Shown piece after piece: positions 6,008 through 13,371 of a stretch of 31,152 nucleotides of DNA. Under the pieces are notes generated by a model. That model was not told the DNA's origin. It did not search any database and worked only from the letters and a program-made list of their open reading frames with translations. Position numbers and translations under genes: made by a program. The stretch is from Acidimicrobiia bacterium (GTDB lineage: Bacteria; Actinomycetota; Acidimicrobiia; Acidimicrobiales; AC-14), in the NCBI GenBank assembly GCA_019243595.1, contig JAFAUA010000548.1, positions 1-31,152 of the forward strand, in the 5' to 3' direction. The number at the start of each line of letters is the position of its first letter. Within the stretch, counting starts at the first letter, position 1.

Positions 6008-7693
6008 ATGGCCGACGAGCGGCTCGTTCCCGAGAATCCGCCCGTCGTCACCGGCGACGTCGGCCTCTTGGCCGAGGCGGCGCGCGCTGTGCACGGCGGA
6101 CGCGACCTCGCGTCGAAGCTCAGCTGGGTCGCCGAGGCGGCGCGGTCGCTGACGGGCGCGTCGTTCGCCGCCTACGTGGCGGCTCCCACCGAAGGCGGCG
6201 GCGTGCAGCAGATCGTCGGGTGCCCTCGGTACGTCGTCGAGGAGTTCGCCGGCGCGGCCGCCGCCCTGCTGTTCGCCGGCGTCGCCGCCGGCCACCAGGG
6301 CGTCCGCGCCGACGACATCCGTGAGGTCACCAGGTTCCGCGGCCTCCGTCCCTACGCCGGTTACGACGAGGTCGTCAGTTACCTGGCCGTGCCGGTGCTG
6401 TCGTCGGACGGCGCCGCCTACGGCGCCCTTGTCCTCGGTCACCCCGAGCCCGAGCGATTCGATGAGCGGGCCCAGGCCGCGGTGACCGCCCTCACCGCCC
6501 ACCTCGGCGCCGCCCTCGAGAACTTGCGGACCGTGAACCGGCTGGCCGAACTGGAGGCGACCCAGCGCGAGGTCGTGCACCAGCTGCAGGACGCCGTGCG
6601 CCCTGTGATCCCCGAGGTCGAGGCCGCCGAGCTCGGCGTCTTCTACCTGCCCGCCGACCCCAGCGCCCCGACGGGAGGAGACCTCTACGACTGGGTGGTG
6701 TTGCCCGACGGCGCGCTGCACCTGGTCGTCGTCGACGTGGTGGGCAAGGGCGTCGGGGCCACCAAGGACGCCATGAGCGTCACGCATGCCCTGCGGCTGC
6801 TCGCGCTCGACGGGTGCCCGATGAGCCGCCTCGTGTCGCGGGCCGACGTGCTGGTCTCGGCCCAGAGCCCCGACCTGGCGGCCACGGCCATCATCGCCCG
6901 CTACCGACCCGACGACGGCACCGTGGAGCTCGTCGGTGCCGGTCACCCACCGGCGTTGGTCGTCTCCTCGGAGGGCAAGACGCGGTTCGTCACCGCGCCG
7001 GGCATTCCGATCGGTTGGCCGGGCGCCGGGTCCGACGAAGTGGTGTCGTTCACCCTCGACCGCTCCGACGTTCTCGTGCTCTACACGGACGGAATCGTCG
7101 AGGCGACCAAGGACATCCTCGACGGCCTTGACGCCCTCGCCGCGGCGGCGAGCGACGCCGCCGGCTACCCGGCCGGGCCGCTCGCCCGGGCGCTCGTTGA
7201 GCGGGCGCTGTCGGGCGCCATGCGCAGCGACGACTCGCTCGCGCTCGTCCTCCGGCGGCGCACGCCGGCGCCGGGACCCAGGACGCTGTCGGGCCCGTTC
7301 GAGTATCAGTTCTCGCCGAACGCCGTCACTGTGCCGCTCGCCCGCAACCTGTTCGCCGACTGGTTGGAGCATCTCGGACTCGACCCGGCCGACGCGGATG
7401 ACCTGCTGTTGGTCGTCTCGGAGCTGTGCACCAACGCCGTTCGTTTCGGCAGCGGCGCGCCGGGATCGTTGTCGGTGCGGGCATGGGCCGATGCTGACGC
7501 CGTCGTCCTCGAGGTGTCCGACGACGGGCGCGGCTTCGACTGGCGTCCGATGGACGAGGTCCCCGATCCCGATTCCGACGAAGGCCGCGGCCTGTTCCTC
7601 GTCAGCACCCTGGCCGACCAGGTCGATGTCTCCCGCGACGGCGACCGCACCGTCGTCCGGGCGATCAAGCGCGCCGTTCTGCCGGGCGAGTGA
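6008..7693 (+). CDS. GAF - SpoIIE (PP2C) phosphatase - HATPase signalling protein
   Basis: A 561-residue three-domain regulator. An N-terminal GAF-like sensor (about 20-175) is followed by a SpoIIE/PP2C phosphatase with its metal-ligand motifs TGGDLYDW (222-229), DVVGKGVGA, YTDGIVEA (D361) and SDDSLALVL. A C-terminal HATPase_c domain of the RsbW/anti-sigma type has the N-box ELCTNAVRF (472-480), G1 SDDGRGF (about D505) and G2 DEGRGLFLV. The phosphatase would dephosphorylate an STAS antagonist, while the kinase-like domain would bind or phosphorylate it, so one protein could hold both opposing activities of a partner switch. The STAS protein encoded nearby is the likely client. No membrane segment is visible, so the input is probably a cytosolic ligand, redox or light signal sensed by GAF. 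Confidence 0.92.
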   Translation: MADERLVPENPPVVTGDVGLLAEAARAVHGGRDLASKLSWVAEAARSLTGASFAAYVAAPTEGGGVQQIVGCPRYVVEEFAGAAAALLFAGVAAGHQGVRADDIREVTRFRGLRPYAGYDEVVSYLAVPVLSSDGAAYGALVLGHPEPERFDERAQAAVTALTAHLGAALENLRTVNRLAELEATQREVVHQLQDAVRPVIPEVEAAELGVFYLPADPSAPTGGDLYDWVVLPDGALHLVVVDVVGKGVGATKDAMSVTHALRLLALDGCPMSRLVSRADVLVSAQSPDLAATAIIARYRPDDGTVELVGAGHPPALVVSSEGKTRFVTAPGIPIGWPGAGSDEVVSFTLDRSDVLVLYTDGIVEATKDILDGLDALAAAASDAAGYPAGPLARALVERALSGAMRSDDSLALVLRRRTPAPGPRTLSGPFEYQFSPNAVTVPLARNLFADWLEHLGLDPADADDLLLVVSELCTNAVRFGSGAPGSLSVRAWADADAVVLEVSDDGRGFDWRPMDEVPDPDSDEGRGLFLVSTLADQVDVSRDGDRTVVRAIKRAVLPGE

Positions 7694-7697
7694 CGGC

Positions 7698-8297
7698 CTA
7701 CATCACCTCGTCGGGCGGTCGGAACTCGAGCTTGAGGTCGGCGAGCTTCACGAGTGAGGAGGCGATCCATCCGCCGAGGGCGCCGAAGTCGGTGGCGAGC
7801 GATGCCGATTCGCCGAGTGCCGGCTCGCTGAGGGCGCAGACGCCCTCGTAGGAGACCTCGATCGCCGTCTCGATCGGCCGCAGCTCCAGGTCATAGAGGT
7901 GCTCGACGGTGGGCGCCGAGCGAGTCAGCGGCTCGTCGCCGAGCGCCGGACCCTCTTCGGGCAGGATGCCGACCACAGCCGATGGCTCCGGAACGCCCGC
8001 GAGCCGTTGCACGCGCAGGACGACCTCGACGTCGATCTCCGGCGGCTCGTCGAACTCCTCGCCGATGCGCCAGGACCGGTAAGCCGATTGGCTCCACGTC
8101 GGCCACTCGAGGGTGATCTCGGCAACCACGCGCGGCGGTACGCCCTCGCCCGGAAGGCTGTAGGACGTCTCCCAGTTGACGTCACCGAGCAGAACGTCGA
8201 CCTGCAGCCGCTCCTCTTGGGCGTGACGCTCGAGCAGGGCGCTGTCGAACGCCTCACGAAGGGCGCCGATGGCGTCCATGAAGACGTGGTCGAGCAT
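7698..8297 (-). CDS. Uncharacterised acidic protein
   Basis: A 199-residue protein that I do not recognise. It is acidic, with beta-rich central segments (for example VDVLLGDVNWETSYSLPG and EIDVEVVLRVQRLAG) and no signal peptide, membrane helix or metal motif. It starts at ATG 8297; ATG 8279 is an alternative six residues on. It lies 19 bp downstream of the bL37 gene on the same strand, probably in one transcript, and ends 4 bp from the convergent phosphatase gene, with no obvious hairpin between. Codon use resembles its neighbours, so it looks native. Function unknown. Confidence 0.72.
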   Translation of the reverse strand: MLDHVFMDAIGALREAFDSALLERHAQEERLQVDVLLGDVNWETSYSLPGEGVPPRVVAEITLEWPTWSQSAYRSWRIGEEFDEPPEIDVEVVLRVQRLAGVPEPSAVVGILPEEGPALGDEPLTRSAPTVEHLYDLELRPIETAIEVSYEGVCALSEPALGESASLATDFGALGGWIASSLVKLADLKLEFRPPDEVM

Positions 8298-8316
8298 GAG
8301 CCCCGAGGGCTAGCGG

Positions 8317-8403
8317 TCAGCGACGGCCGACGTTGGGCCGCTTGCCGTGGTTGGCCTTCTTGCGGCGGGACCGGGCCTTCCGCTTGGCCGTGCGCTTCGA
8401 CAT
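8317..8403 (-). CDS. Small basic ribosomal protein bL37
   Basis: A 28-residue, very basic micro-protein starting MSKRTAKRKARSRRKK and ending in ANHGKRPNVGRR. The ANHGKRPN block is the hallmark of the actinobacterial large-subunit protein bL37, found in mycobacterial ribosome structures. The window protein is slightly longer at the C-terminus than the mycobacterial form as I recall it. TAAGTT (8416-8411, minus) ends 7 nt before the ATG, so the mRNA is probably leaderless. It is divergent from ychF. Such genes are often missed by annotation because of their size. Identification rests on recall of the family motif. Confidence 0.82.
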   Translation of the reverse strand: MSKRTAKRKARSRRKKANHGKRPNVGRR

Positions 8404-8410
8404 GGAGGCG

Positions 8411-8416
8411 AACTTA
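8411..8416 (-). promoter_or_regulatory. -10 box of bL37 gene, leaderless
   Basis: TAAGTT on the minus strand, 7 nt before the ATG at 8403. It lies only 11 bp from the opposing -10 box of ychF, so the two promoters must share upstream DNA. Confidence 0.5.
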
Positions 8417-8427
8417 TCGCAGGCAGT

Positions 8428-8433
8428 TACCCT
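8428..8433 (+). promoter_or_regulatory. -10 box of ychF, leaderless
   Basis: TACCCT followed by 6 nt (GACCCG) and the GTG at 8440. No Shine-Dalgarno is present. Confidence 0.5.
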
Positions 8434-8439
8434 GACCCG

Positions 8440-9516
8440 GTGGAGCGCCTGAGCATCGTCGGGCTTCCCAACGCCGGTAAATCGTCGTTGTTCAATGCCC
8501 TCACCGGCGGCGATGCCACAGTCGCCGCCCATCCGTTCGCGACGACTGAGACCAACGTCGGCGTGGCCGAGGTGCCCGACCGCCGCGTCGAGGTGCTCGG
8601 TGAGCTGAGTCACTCCAAGAAGCTCGTGTACACGCACGTGGAGTTCGTCGACATCGCCGCGCTGGTCGCAGGGGCGGCGACGGGAGAGGGACTCGGCAAC
8701 CGCTTTCTCGGCGGGATCCGCGACGTCGACGCCATGGTGCTCGTCTTGCGGGCGTTCGAGGATCCCAATGTCATCGGGGGGACGGACCCCCTCGAGGACC
8801 TGCACACGCTCGAGCTTGAGCTGGTGCTGGCCGACGTCGCCACCGTGGAGTCGCAGCTCGACAAGCACCGTCGGGCCTCCAAGGGCGACAAGTCCCTGGC
8901 CGGTGCGATCTCGGTTATGGAGAAGGCGCTCGCCGAGTTGGAGGAGGGCACTCCCGTCTACCGGTCGTCGCTGGACGCCGAGGAGCGGGCCGCGCTGCGG
9001 CCGTTCTTCCTGCTGACGAACAAGCCCGTGCTGGCGGTGGTGAACATGGGTGAGGACCAGCTCGGCGACGCCGACGCGCTCGTGAAGCCCGTTCAGGACG
9101 AGTTCGGCGACGCCGCCGATGTCCTGGGCGTCAGTGTTCAGCTCGAGGCCGAGGCCGCCCAGCTGCCTGCAGAGGAGCGCACCGAGCTGCTCGAAGGTCT
9201 GGGGCTGGGTGAAGGCGCGCTGCCCCGCGTCGCCCGCGCCGCCTACCACCTCCTCGGCCGGCGCACGTTTCTCACAACCGGCGACACGGAGTCGCGGGCC
9301 TGGACGTTCCGTGCCGGCGCCAAGGCGCCCGAGGCGGCGGGCGTGATCCACACCGACCTGCAGCGCGGCTTCATCCGCGCCGAGGTCATCGCCTACGAGG
9401 AGCTCGTGGAGGTCGGCTCCTGGCAGAAGGCGAAGGAAACCGGCAAGCTCCGCGTCGAGGGAAAGGACTACGAGGTGAAGGACGGCGACGTCCTCGAGAT
9501 CAGGTTCAACGTCTGA
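8440..9516 (+). CDS. ychF: Redox-regulated ATPase YchF (Obg-like)
   Basis: A 358-residue YchF/OLA1 protein, close to the usual 363. The P-loop is GLPNAGKSS (8-16); the G4 position reads NMGE (202-205) instead of NKxD, the feature that makes YchF prefer ATP over GTP. The C-terminus ends with the TGS domain (VIHTDLQRGFIRAEVIAYEE and the KDGDVLEIRFNV tail). YchF binds ribosomes and is linked to translation control and stress. GTG 8440 was chosen because it gives the canonical N-terminus MERLSIVGLPNAGKS and because a TACCCT -10 box ends 6 nt before it. The DUF192 gene follows after 3 bp and rsmI 3 bp after that, so this is a three-gene operon. Confidence 0.97.
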   Translation: MERLSIVGLPNAGKSSLFNALTGGDATVAAHPFATTETNVGVAEVPDRRVEVLGELSHSKKLVYTHVEFVDIAALVAGAATGEGLGNRFLGGIRDVDAMVLVLRAFEDPNVIGGTDPLEDLHTLELELVLADVATVESQLDKHRRASKGDKSLAGAISVMEKALAELEEGTPVYRSSLDAEERAALRPFFLLTNKPVLAVVNMGEDQLGDADALVKPVQDEFGDAADVLGVSVQLEAEAAQLPAEERTELLEGLGLGEGALPRVARAAYHLLGRRTFLTTGDTESRAWTFRAGAKAPEAAGVIHTDLQRGFIRAEVIAYEELVEVGSWQKAKETGKLRVEGKDYEVKDGDVLEIRFNV

Positions 9517-9519
9517 CCC

Positions 9520-9852
9520 ATGGCGTGGTTGTTGCGCGACGGCGAGGTGCTCGCAGCCCTCGAGATCGCCCAGTCCCGCAAGTCGCGACGCAAGGGCCTC
9601 CTCGGCCGGGAGGGTGTCGACGGCGCCCTGCTCCTGCCTGCGGCGCGGATGGGTGTGCACAGCCTCGGCATGCGCTTCGCCCTCGACGTCGCCTTCTGCG
9701 ACAGCGACATGACCGTGCGCCGCATCGTCTGCCTGAAGCCGCTGCGGATGACGCGGCCGTCGCCGCGTGCGCCCCGCGTCCTCGAGGCGGAGGCTGGAGC
9801 GTTCGACCGCTGGAAGCTCCAGGTCGGCGACCAGCTCGAGATCAAGGAGTAG
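9520..9852 (+). CDS. DUF192 family protein
   Basis: A 110-residue DUF192 protein. The family pattern is visible: an early RRKGLLGREG segment, MGVHSLGMRFALDVAFCD in the middle (the conserved H and G-M-F-D positions), and a C-terminal VLEAEAG....WKLQVGDQLEI strand set. Many DUF192 proteins carry a signal peptide; this one has none and should be cytosolic. Function is unknown for the family. It sits 3 bp after ychF and 3 bp before rsmI, so it is co-transcribed. Its last codons contain the AAGGAG ribosome-binding site of rsmI. Confidence 0.9.
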   Translation: MAWLLRDGEVLAALEIAQSRKSRRKGLLGREGVDGALLLPAARMGVHSLGMRFALDVAFCDSDMTVRRIVCLKPLRMTRPSPRAPRVLEAEAGAFDRWKLQVGDQLEIKE

Positions 9853-9855
9853 GGC

Positions 9856-10683
9856 ATGGGTGGCGCGTTGGTCATCGTTGCCACGCCGATCGGAAATCTG
9901 GCCGACCTGTCGCCGCGCGCCGTTGACGCGCTGGCGGCCGCCGACGCCATCGCCTGCGAGGACACCCGACGGACTCGCAAGCTGCTCACTCATGCCGGGA
10001 TCAAGTCACCGGCGCTGATCACGGTCAACGACCACAGCGAGGCGCGGCAAGTTCGCGGCGTGCTCGGTCGGCTCGAGCGAGGAGAGCGGGTCGCGGTCGT
10101 GACCGACGCGGGGACTCCGGGGATCTCCGATCCAGGCGAGCGGCTGGTGGCGGCGGCGACGGCCGCGGGGTACGACGTCGAGGTCGTGCCCGGCGCGTCG
10201 GCGGCGATCGCCGCCCTCGTTGTCAGCGGGCTCCCGACCGGACGGTTCACCTTCGAGGGCTTCCTGCCCCGCAAGGGCAGTGGCCGGGCGGAGCGTGTCG
10301 AGGCGCTGCGGGGTGAGCAGCGCACGACGATTCTCTACGAGGCGCCGCACCGGGTCCGCCAAACCGTCGCCGAGCTGGCCGAGGCCCTCGGGCCCTTGCG
10401 CCGCGTCACGATCGTGCGCGAGCTGACCAAGCTCCATGAAGAGGTGTGGCGGGGAACACTCGGGGGCGCCGTAGACCACCTGGCCGAGCGGGACCCGCGC
10501 GGCGAGTATGTGCTGGTTCTCGGCGGCGCCGCACCGCCGGCCAAGCCGTCGACCGACGAGGTCACTGACGCGCTCCGGGCCCGGCTGGCTGCGGGCGACG
10601 ACAAGAAGACGGCGACGGCGGCCGTCGCCAAGGAGCTGCGCGTCCCCAAGCGGACGGTGTACGAGATCGCTACTCGGCTGTAG
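9856..10683 (+). CDS. rsmI: 16S rRNA (cytidine1402-2'-O)-methyltransferase RsmI
   Basis: A 275-residue tetrapyrrole-methylase-fold enzyme that methylates the 2'-O of C1402 in the 16S rRNA decoding centre. The family motifs are ATPIGNLADLS (9-19), CEDTRRTRKLL (about 34-44), GTPGISDPG (about 85-93) and PTGRFTFEGFLPRKG (about 126-140). A C-terminal helix-turn region ends in RVPKRTVYEIATRL, as in typical RsmI. AAGGAG at 9844-9849 gives a good ribosome-binding site 6 nt before the ATG. It is the third gene of the ychF operon, and its 3' end overlaps the convergent AbrB-like gene by 14 bp. Confidence 0.96.
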   Translation: MGGALVIVATPIGNLADLSPRAVDALAAADAIACEDTRRTRKLLTHAGIKSPALITVNDHSEARQVRGVLGRLERGERVAVVTDAGTPGISDPGERLVAAATAAGYDVEVVPGASAAIAALVVSGLPTGRFTFEGFLPRKGSGRAERVEALRGEQRTTILYEAPHRVRQTVAELAEALGPLRRVTIVRELTKLHEEVWRGTLGGAVDHLAERDPRGEYVLVLGGAAPPAKPSTDEVTDALRARLAAGDDKKTATAAVAKELRVPKRTVYEIATRL

Positions 10684-10933
10684 GAGGAGGGCCGGCGCCC
10701 GCCAGGTCAGCCTTGCAGCCGGCGCACACCAGCTTCGACCGGAACTCAGTGAGGTCCGATGCCGCGCCGCAGAAGGTGCAGCGCTCCTCGAGCTTCTCGA
10801 TCACCACCCGTCCGTCCTCGGCCGAGAACTGGATGTAGTCGCCCTCGTTGATGTCGAGAAGGCGGCGTAGCTCGGCGGGGATGACGATGCGTCCGAGGTG
10901 GTCGATCCTGCGGGGGAGGCCGGCGGATTTCAT
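10670..10933 (-). CDS. AbrB/SpoVT-type regulator with C-terminal zinc ribbon
   Basis: An 87-residue transition-state-regulator-like protein. The N-terminal swapped-hairpin AbrB domain reads MKSAGLPRRIDHLGRIVIP followed by AELRRLLDI, very close to Firmicutes AbrB (MKS-G-R-D-LGR-VIP-ELRR-L-I). A four-cysteine zinc-ribbon candidate follows: C52-x2-C55 and C70-x2-C73. The C-terminus is Pro-rich. It is expected to bind DNA as an oligomer. It lies between rsmI and metG, exactly where abrB lies in Bacillus, which supports orthology rather than a toxin-antitoxin MazE role; there is no toxin gene beside it. Start ATG 10933 is set by the conserved N-terminus. It shares a symmetric promoter element with metG. 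Confidence 0.9.
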   Translation of the reverse strand: MKSAGLPRRIDHLGRIVIPAELRRLLDINEGDYIQFSAEDGRVVIEKLEERCTFCGAASDLTEFRSKLVCAGCKADLAGAGPPPTAE

Positions 10934-10945
10934 TCGACTCGTCGG

Positions 10946-10952
10946 TACTGTA
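10946..10952. promoter_or_regulatory. Symmetric -10 element shared by metG and AbrB-like gene
   Basis: TACTGTA reads TACTGT on the plus strand (6 nt before the metG GTG) and TACAGT on the minus strand (13 nt before the AbrB-like ATG). The two divergent -10 boxes therefore overlap almost completely. Neither gene shows a clear -35 box. Confidence 0.5.
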
Positions 10953-10957
10953 CGACC

Positions 10958-12469
10958 GTGGGGAAGTTCTACGTAACGACGCCGATCTATTACGTCAACG
11001 ACGCACCCCACATCGGCCACGCCTACACGTCGGTCGTCGGCGACGCCGTCACCCGCTGGCACCGCCTGCTCGACGACGACGTCTTCTTCCTGACCGGGAC
11101 CGACGAGCACGGGCTCAAGCAGAAGCAGGCGGCCGACGACCTGGGCATCTCTCCCCAGGAACTGGCCGACCGCTTCAGCGTCAGGTTCCGCGAGGCCGCC
11201 GATCTGCTCGACATCCAGTACGACGACTTCATTCGCACGACCGAGCCCCGCCACTACAAGGCGGTGCAGACGTTCATGCAGAAGATCTACGACAACGGCG
11301 ACATCGAGAAGGGGACGTACGAGGGCCTCTACTGCGTCGCGTGCGAGGCGTACTACACCGAGGACGAGCTCGTCGACGGCTGCTGCCCGATCCACACCGG
11401 CCGGCCCGTCGAGCTGATGCGGGAGGAGAACTACTTCTTCAAGCTCTCGCGCTACGAGGACCGGTTGCTCGAGTACTACGACCAGCATCCCGAGGCCGTG
11501 CGTCCGCAGACGCGGCTCAACGAGGTGCTGGGGTTCATCAGGGGTGGACTGCAGGACTTCTCGATGAGCCGCAGCGCGTTCGACTGGGGCGTCCCTCTCC
11601 CGTGGGATCCCTCGCATGTGGCGTGGGTATGGTTCGACGCCCTGCCCAACTACATCACCGCCGTCGGTTACGGCGAGGACGACGAGCGCTTCGACTACTG
11701 GTGGCCGGTCGACTACCACCTCGTCGGCAAGGACATCCTCCGCTTCCACGCCGTGTACTGGCCGGCGATGCTGATGGCGGCCGGCCTCGACCCGCCCAAG
11801 GGCGTGTTCGCCCACGGCTGGCTGCTCGTCAGCGGCGAGAAGATGTCGAAGACGAAGGCCAACAAGATCACGGCGGCCGAGCTGGTCGACGACTTCGGCG
11901 TCGACGCCGTGCGTTACGAGTTCCTGCGCGACATCACCTTCGGCCAGGACGGCGACTTCTCATGGGAAGGCATGCTCGCCCGCTACAACGCCGACCTGGC
12001 GAACAACCTCGGCAACCTGCTGTCCCGCGTGGCGACGGTGGTCGGCAAGAAGTGTGAGGGCGCCGGTCCCGCGCCCCAGGACGGCAGCCCGCTGCAGACG
12101 ATCGCGGCGGACGTCTATGCGGCGACGGCGGACGCGTGGGAGCGCGTCGCGCCCCACGAGGCGCTGGAGGCCACGTGGCGGCTGATCCGCGAGACCAACG
12201 CCTACCTGGAGACCAACGAGCCGTGGAAGGCCGATCCGGGACCGGTGGTCGATGCAGTGATGGGTGATGCGCTCGAGGCACTGCGCATCGTGTCCGTGCT
12301 GGCGTGGCCGGCGCTGCCGAAGACGACGACCGAGATCTGGCGCCGCATCGGGTTGTCGGGATCGCCCGCCGACCAGCGTCTGCCCGACGCCGCGGCGTGG
12401 GGCGGCTATCCCGGCGGGCTGTCCGTCGAGAAGGGCCAGCCGCTGTTCCCGCGCAAACAGGCCGACTGA
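10958..12469 (+). CDS. metG: Methionine--tRNA ligase
   Basis: A 503-residue class I methionyl-tRNA synthetase. Motifs are HIGH (18-21), the knuckle cysteines C126, C129, C142 and C143 for one zinc site, the LPNYITAVGYG region, and KMSKT (295-299, KMSKS-type). The C-terminal part is the anticodon-binding helical domain (ETNEPWK); the dimerising tRNA-binding extension of long MetG is absent. GTG 10958 gives the standard start MGKFYVTTPIYYVNDAPHIG and follows TACTGT by 6 nt, so the mRNA is probably leaderless. tatD starts 8 bp downstream. Confidence 0.97.
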   Translation: MGKFYVTTPIYYVNDAPHIGHAYTSVVGDAVTRWHRLLDDDVFFLTGTDEHGLKQKQAADDLGISPQELADRFSVRFREAADLLDIQYDDFIRTTEPRHYKAVQTFMQKIYDNGDIEKGTYEGLYCVACEAYYTEDELVDGCCPIHTGRPVELMREENYFFKLSRYEDRLLEYYDQHPEAVRPQTRLNEVLGFIRGGLQDFSMSRSAFDWGVPLPWDPSHVAWVWFDALPNYITAVGYGEDDERFDYWWPVDYHLVGKDILRFHAVYWPAMLMAAGLDPPKGVFAHGWLLVSGEKMSKTKANKITAAELVDDFGVDAVRYEFLRDITFGQDGDFSWEGMLARYNADLANNLGNLLSRVATVVGKKCEGAGPAPQDGSPLQTIAADVYAATADAWERVAPHEALEATWRLIRETNAYLETNEPWKADPGPVVDAVMGDALEALRIVSVLAWPALPKTTTEIWRRIGLSGSPADQRLPDAAAWGGYPGGLSVEKGQPLFPRKQAD

Positions 12470-12477
12470 GTCGCCGA

Positions 12478-13224
12478 GTGGCCTGGGCCGACTCGCACTG
12501 CCACGTCCAGTACGAGGGCGTCGGCGCTGAAGCCGTCGAAGCGGCGCGTGCTGACGGCGTGGAGCGCGTCGTCACGATCGGCACCGACACCGAGGAGTCG
12601 CGCAAGGCGATCGACGTGGCACGCCAGCTCGACGGTGTGTGGGCGACGGTCGGCGTCCATCCCCACGACGCCAGCGAAGGCGTCGAGGGCATCATCCCGC
12701 TGCTGCGCGAACCCGAGGTCGTCGCCGTCGGCGAGTGCGGTCTCGACTACCACTACGACCACTCGCCGCGTGAGGTGCAGCGCCGCGTCTTCGCCCAGCA
12801 GATCGCCTTGGCCCACGAACACGATCTCGCTCTTGTCGTCCACACGCGGGAGGCCTGGGACGACACCTTCGCCGTCCTCGAGGCCGAGGGCGTGCCGGAG
12901 CGCACCGTGCTGCACTGCTTCACAGGCGGGCCGGAGGAGGCGAGGCGGGGCCTCGACGCCGGCGCCCACCTCTCTTTCAGCGGCATCGTCACCTTCAAGA
13001 ACGCCGACGACGTGCGGGCGGCGGCGGCCTTGTGTCCGCTCGACCGCCTGCTGGTCGAGACCGACGCTCCGTACCTGGCCCCCGTGCCCCACCGGGGCCA
13101 GCCGAACCGCCCGGCTTGGGTGAAAGTTGTAGGTGAGGCGCTCGCGGCCGTAACGAACGTTACAGTCGACGAGACCGAGGGCGTGACCTGGGAAAACACG
13201 GAGCGGGTCTTCCGGCTCGCCTGA
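12478..13224 (+). CDS. tatD: TatD-family metal-dependent hydrolase
   Basis: A 248-residue TatD DNase-type TIM-barrel hydrolase. Metal ligands are all present: DSHCHV (near residue 4), VGECGLDYH, VVHTRE, VLHCFTGG and the C-terminal VETDAPYLAPVPHRGQPN. TatD proteins show 3'-5' exonuclease activity and are linked to DNA repair or RNA quality control. GTG 12478 puts the first ligand motif within a few residues of the start, as in the family. It follows metG after 8 bp in the same transcript, the order metG-tatD-(cell-wall protein)-rsmA-ispE being common in Gram-positive bacteria. Confidence 0.95.
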   Translation: MAWADSHCHVQYEGVGAEAVEAARADGVERVVTIGTDTEESRKAIDVARQLDGVWATVGVHPHDASEGVEGIIPLLREPEVVAVGECGLDYHYDHSPREVQRRVFAQQIALAHEHDLALVVHTREAWDDTFAVLEAEGVPERTVLHCFTGGPEEARRGLDAGAHLSFSGIVTFKNADDVRAAAALCPLDRLLVETDAPYLAPVPHRGQPNRPAWVKVVGEALAAVTNVTVDETEGVTWENTERVFRLA

Positions 13225-13254
13225 GTGCGGTCCGATTCGAGCGATTTGCCCAGT

Positions 13255-13284
13255 TTGCAATCCACAGGAAGGCTCTCTTAGCTT
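13255..13284 (+). promoter_or_regulatory. Promoter candidate for the RlpA-like gene
   Basis: -35 TTGCAA (13255-13260), an 18-bp spacer, and -10 TAGCTT (13279-13284), predicting a start near 13291 and a leader of about 80 nt. Confidence 0.45.
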
Positions 13285-13287
13285 CGC

Positions 13288-13358
13288 CGTCTCAGAGACG
13301 TCGCTGGGAGCGCTTCCAATACGGAAGCGGAGGACGGGCGGCCCCGGCGTTTTTGCAC
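13288..13358 (+). other. Structured leader of the RlpA-like gene
   Basis: The untranslated region holds a 13-bp palindrome CGTCTCAGAGACG (13288-13300), a hairpin CGCTTCC-aatac-GGAAGCG (13311-13329), and a weak CGGG/CCCG stem followed by GCGTTTTT (13335-13354), which could act as an attenuator. It matches no riboswitch I can recognise. Confidence 0.35.
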
Positions 13359-13371
13359 GAGAGGTGGAGTT

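Noticed and set aside
8317..9993. A 558-codon open frame antisense to ychF, DUF192 and the start of rsmI
   Set aside because: It runs opposite three well-supported genes. Only its last 28 codons (the bL37 gene) resemble a real protein; the rest is a by-product of high GC content.
10670..10933. MazE-type antitoxin reading of the AbrB-like gene
   Set aside because: There is no toxin gene adjacent, and the N-terminus, zinc ribbon and location fit an AbrB regulator better.
13225..13371. Cyclic di-AMP (ydaO) riboswitch before the RlpA-like gene
   Set aside because: Such riboswitches often precede Rpf/RlpA genes in actinobacteria, but the predicted leader is only about 80 nt and I cannot find the conserved GCTAACC-type core.
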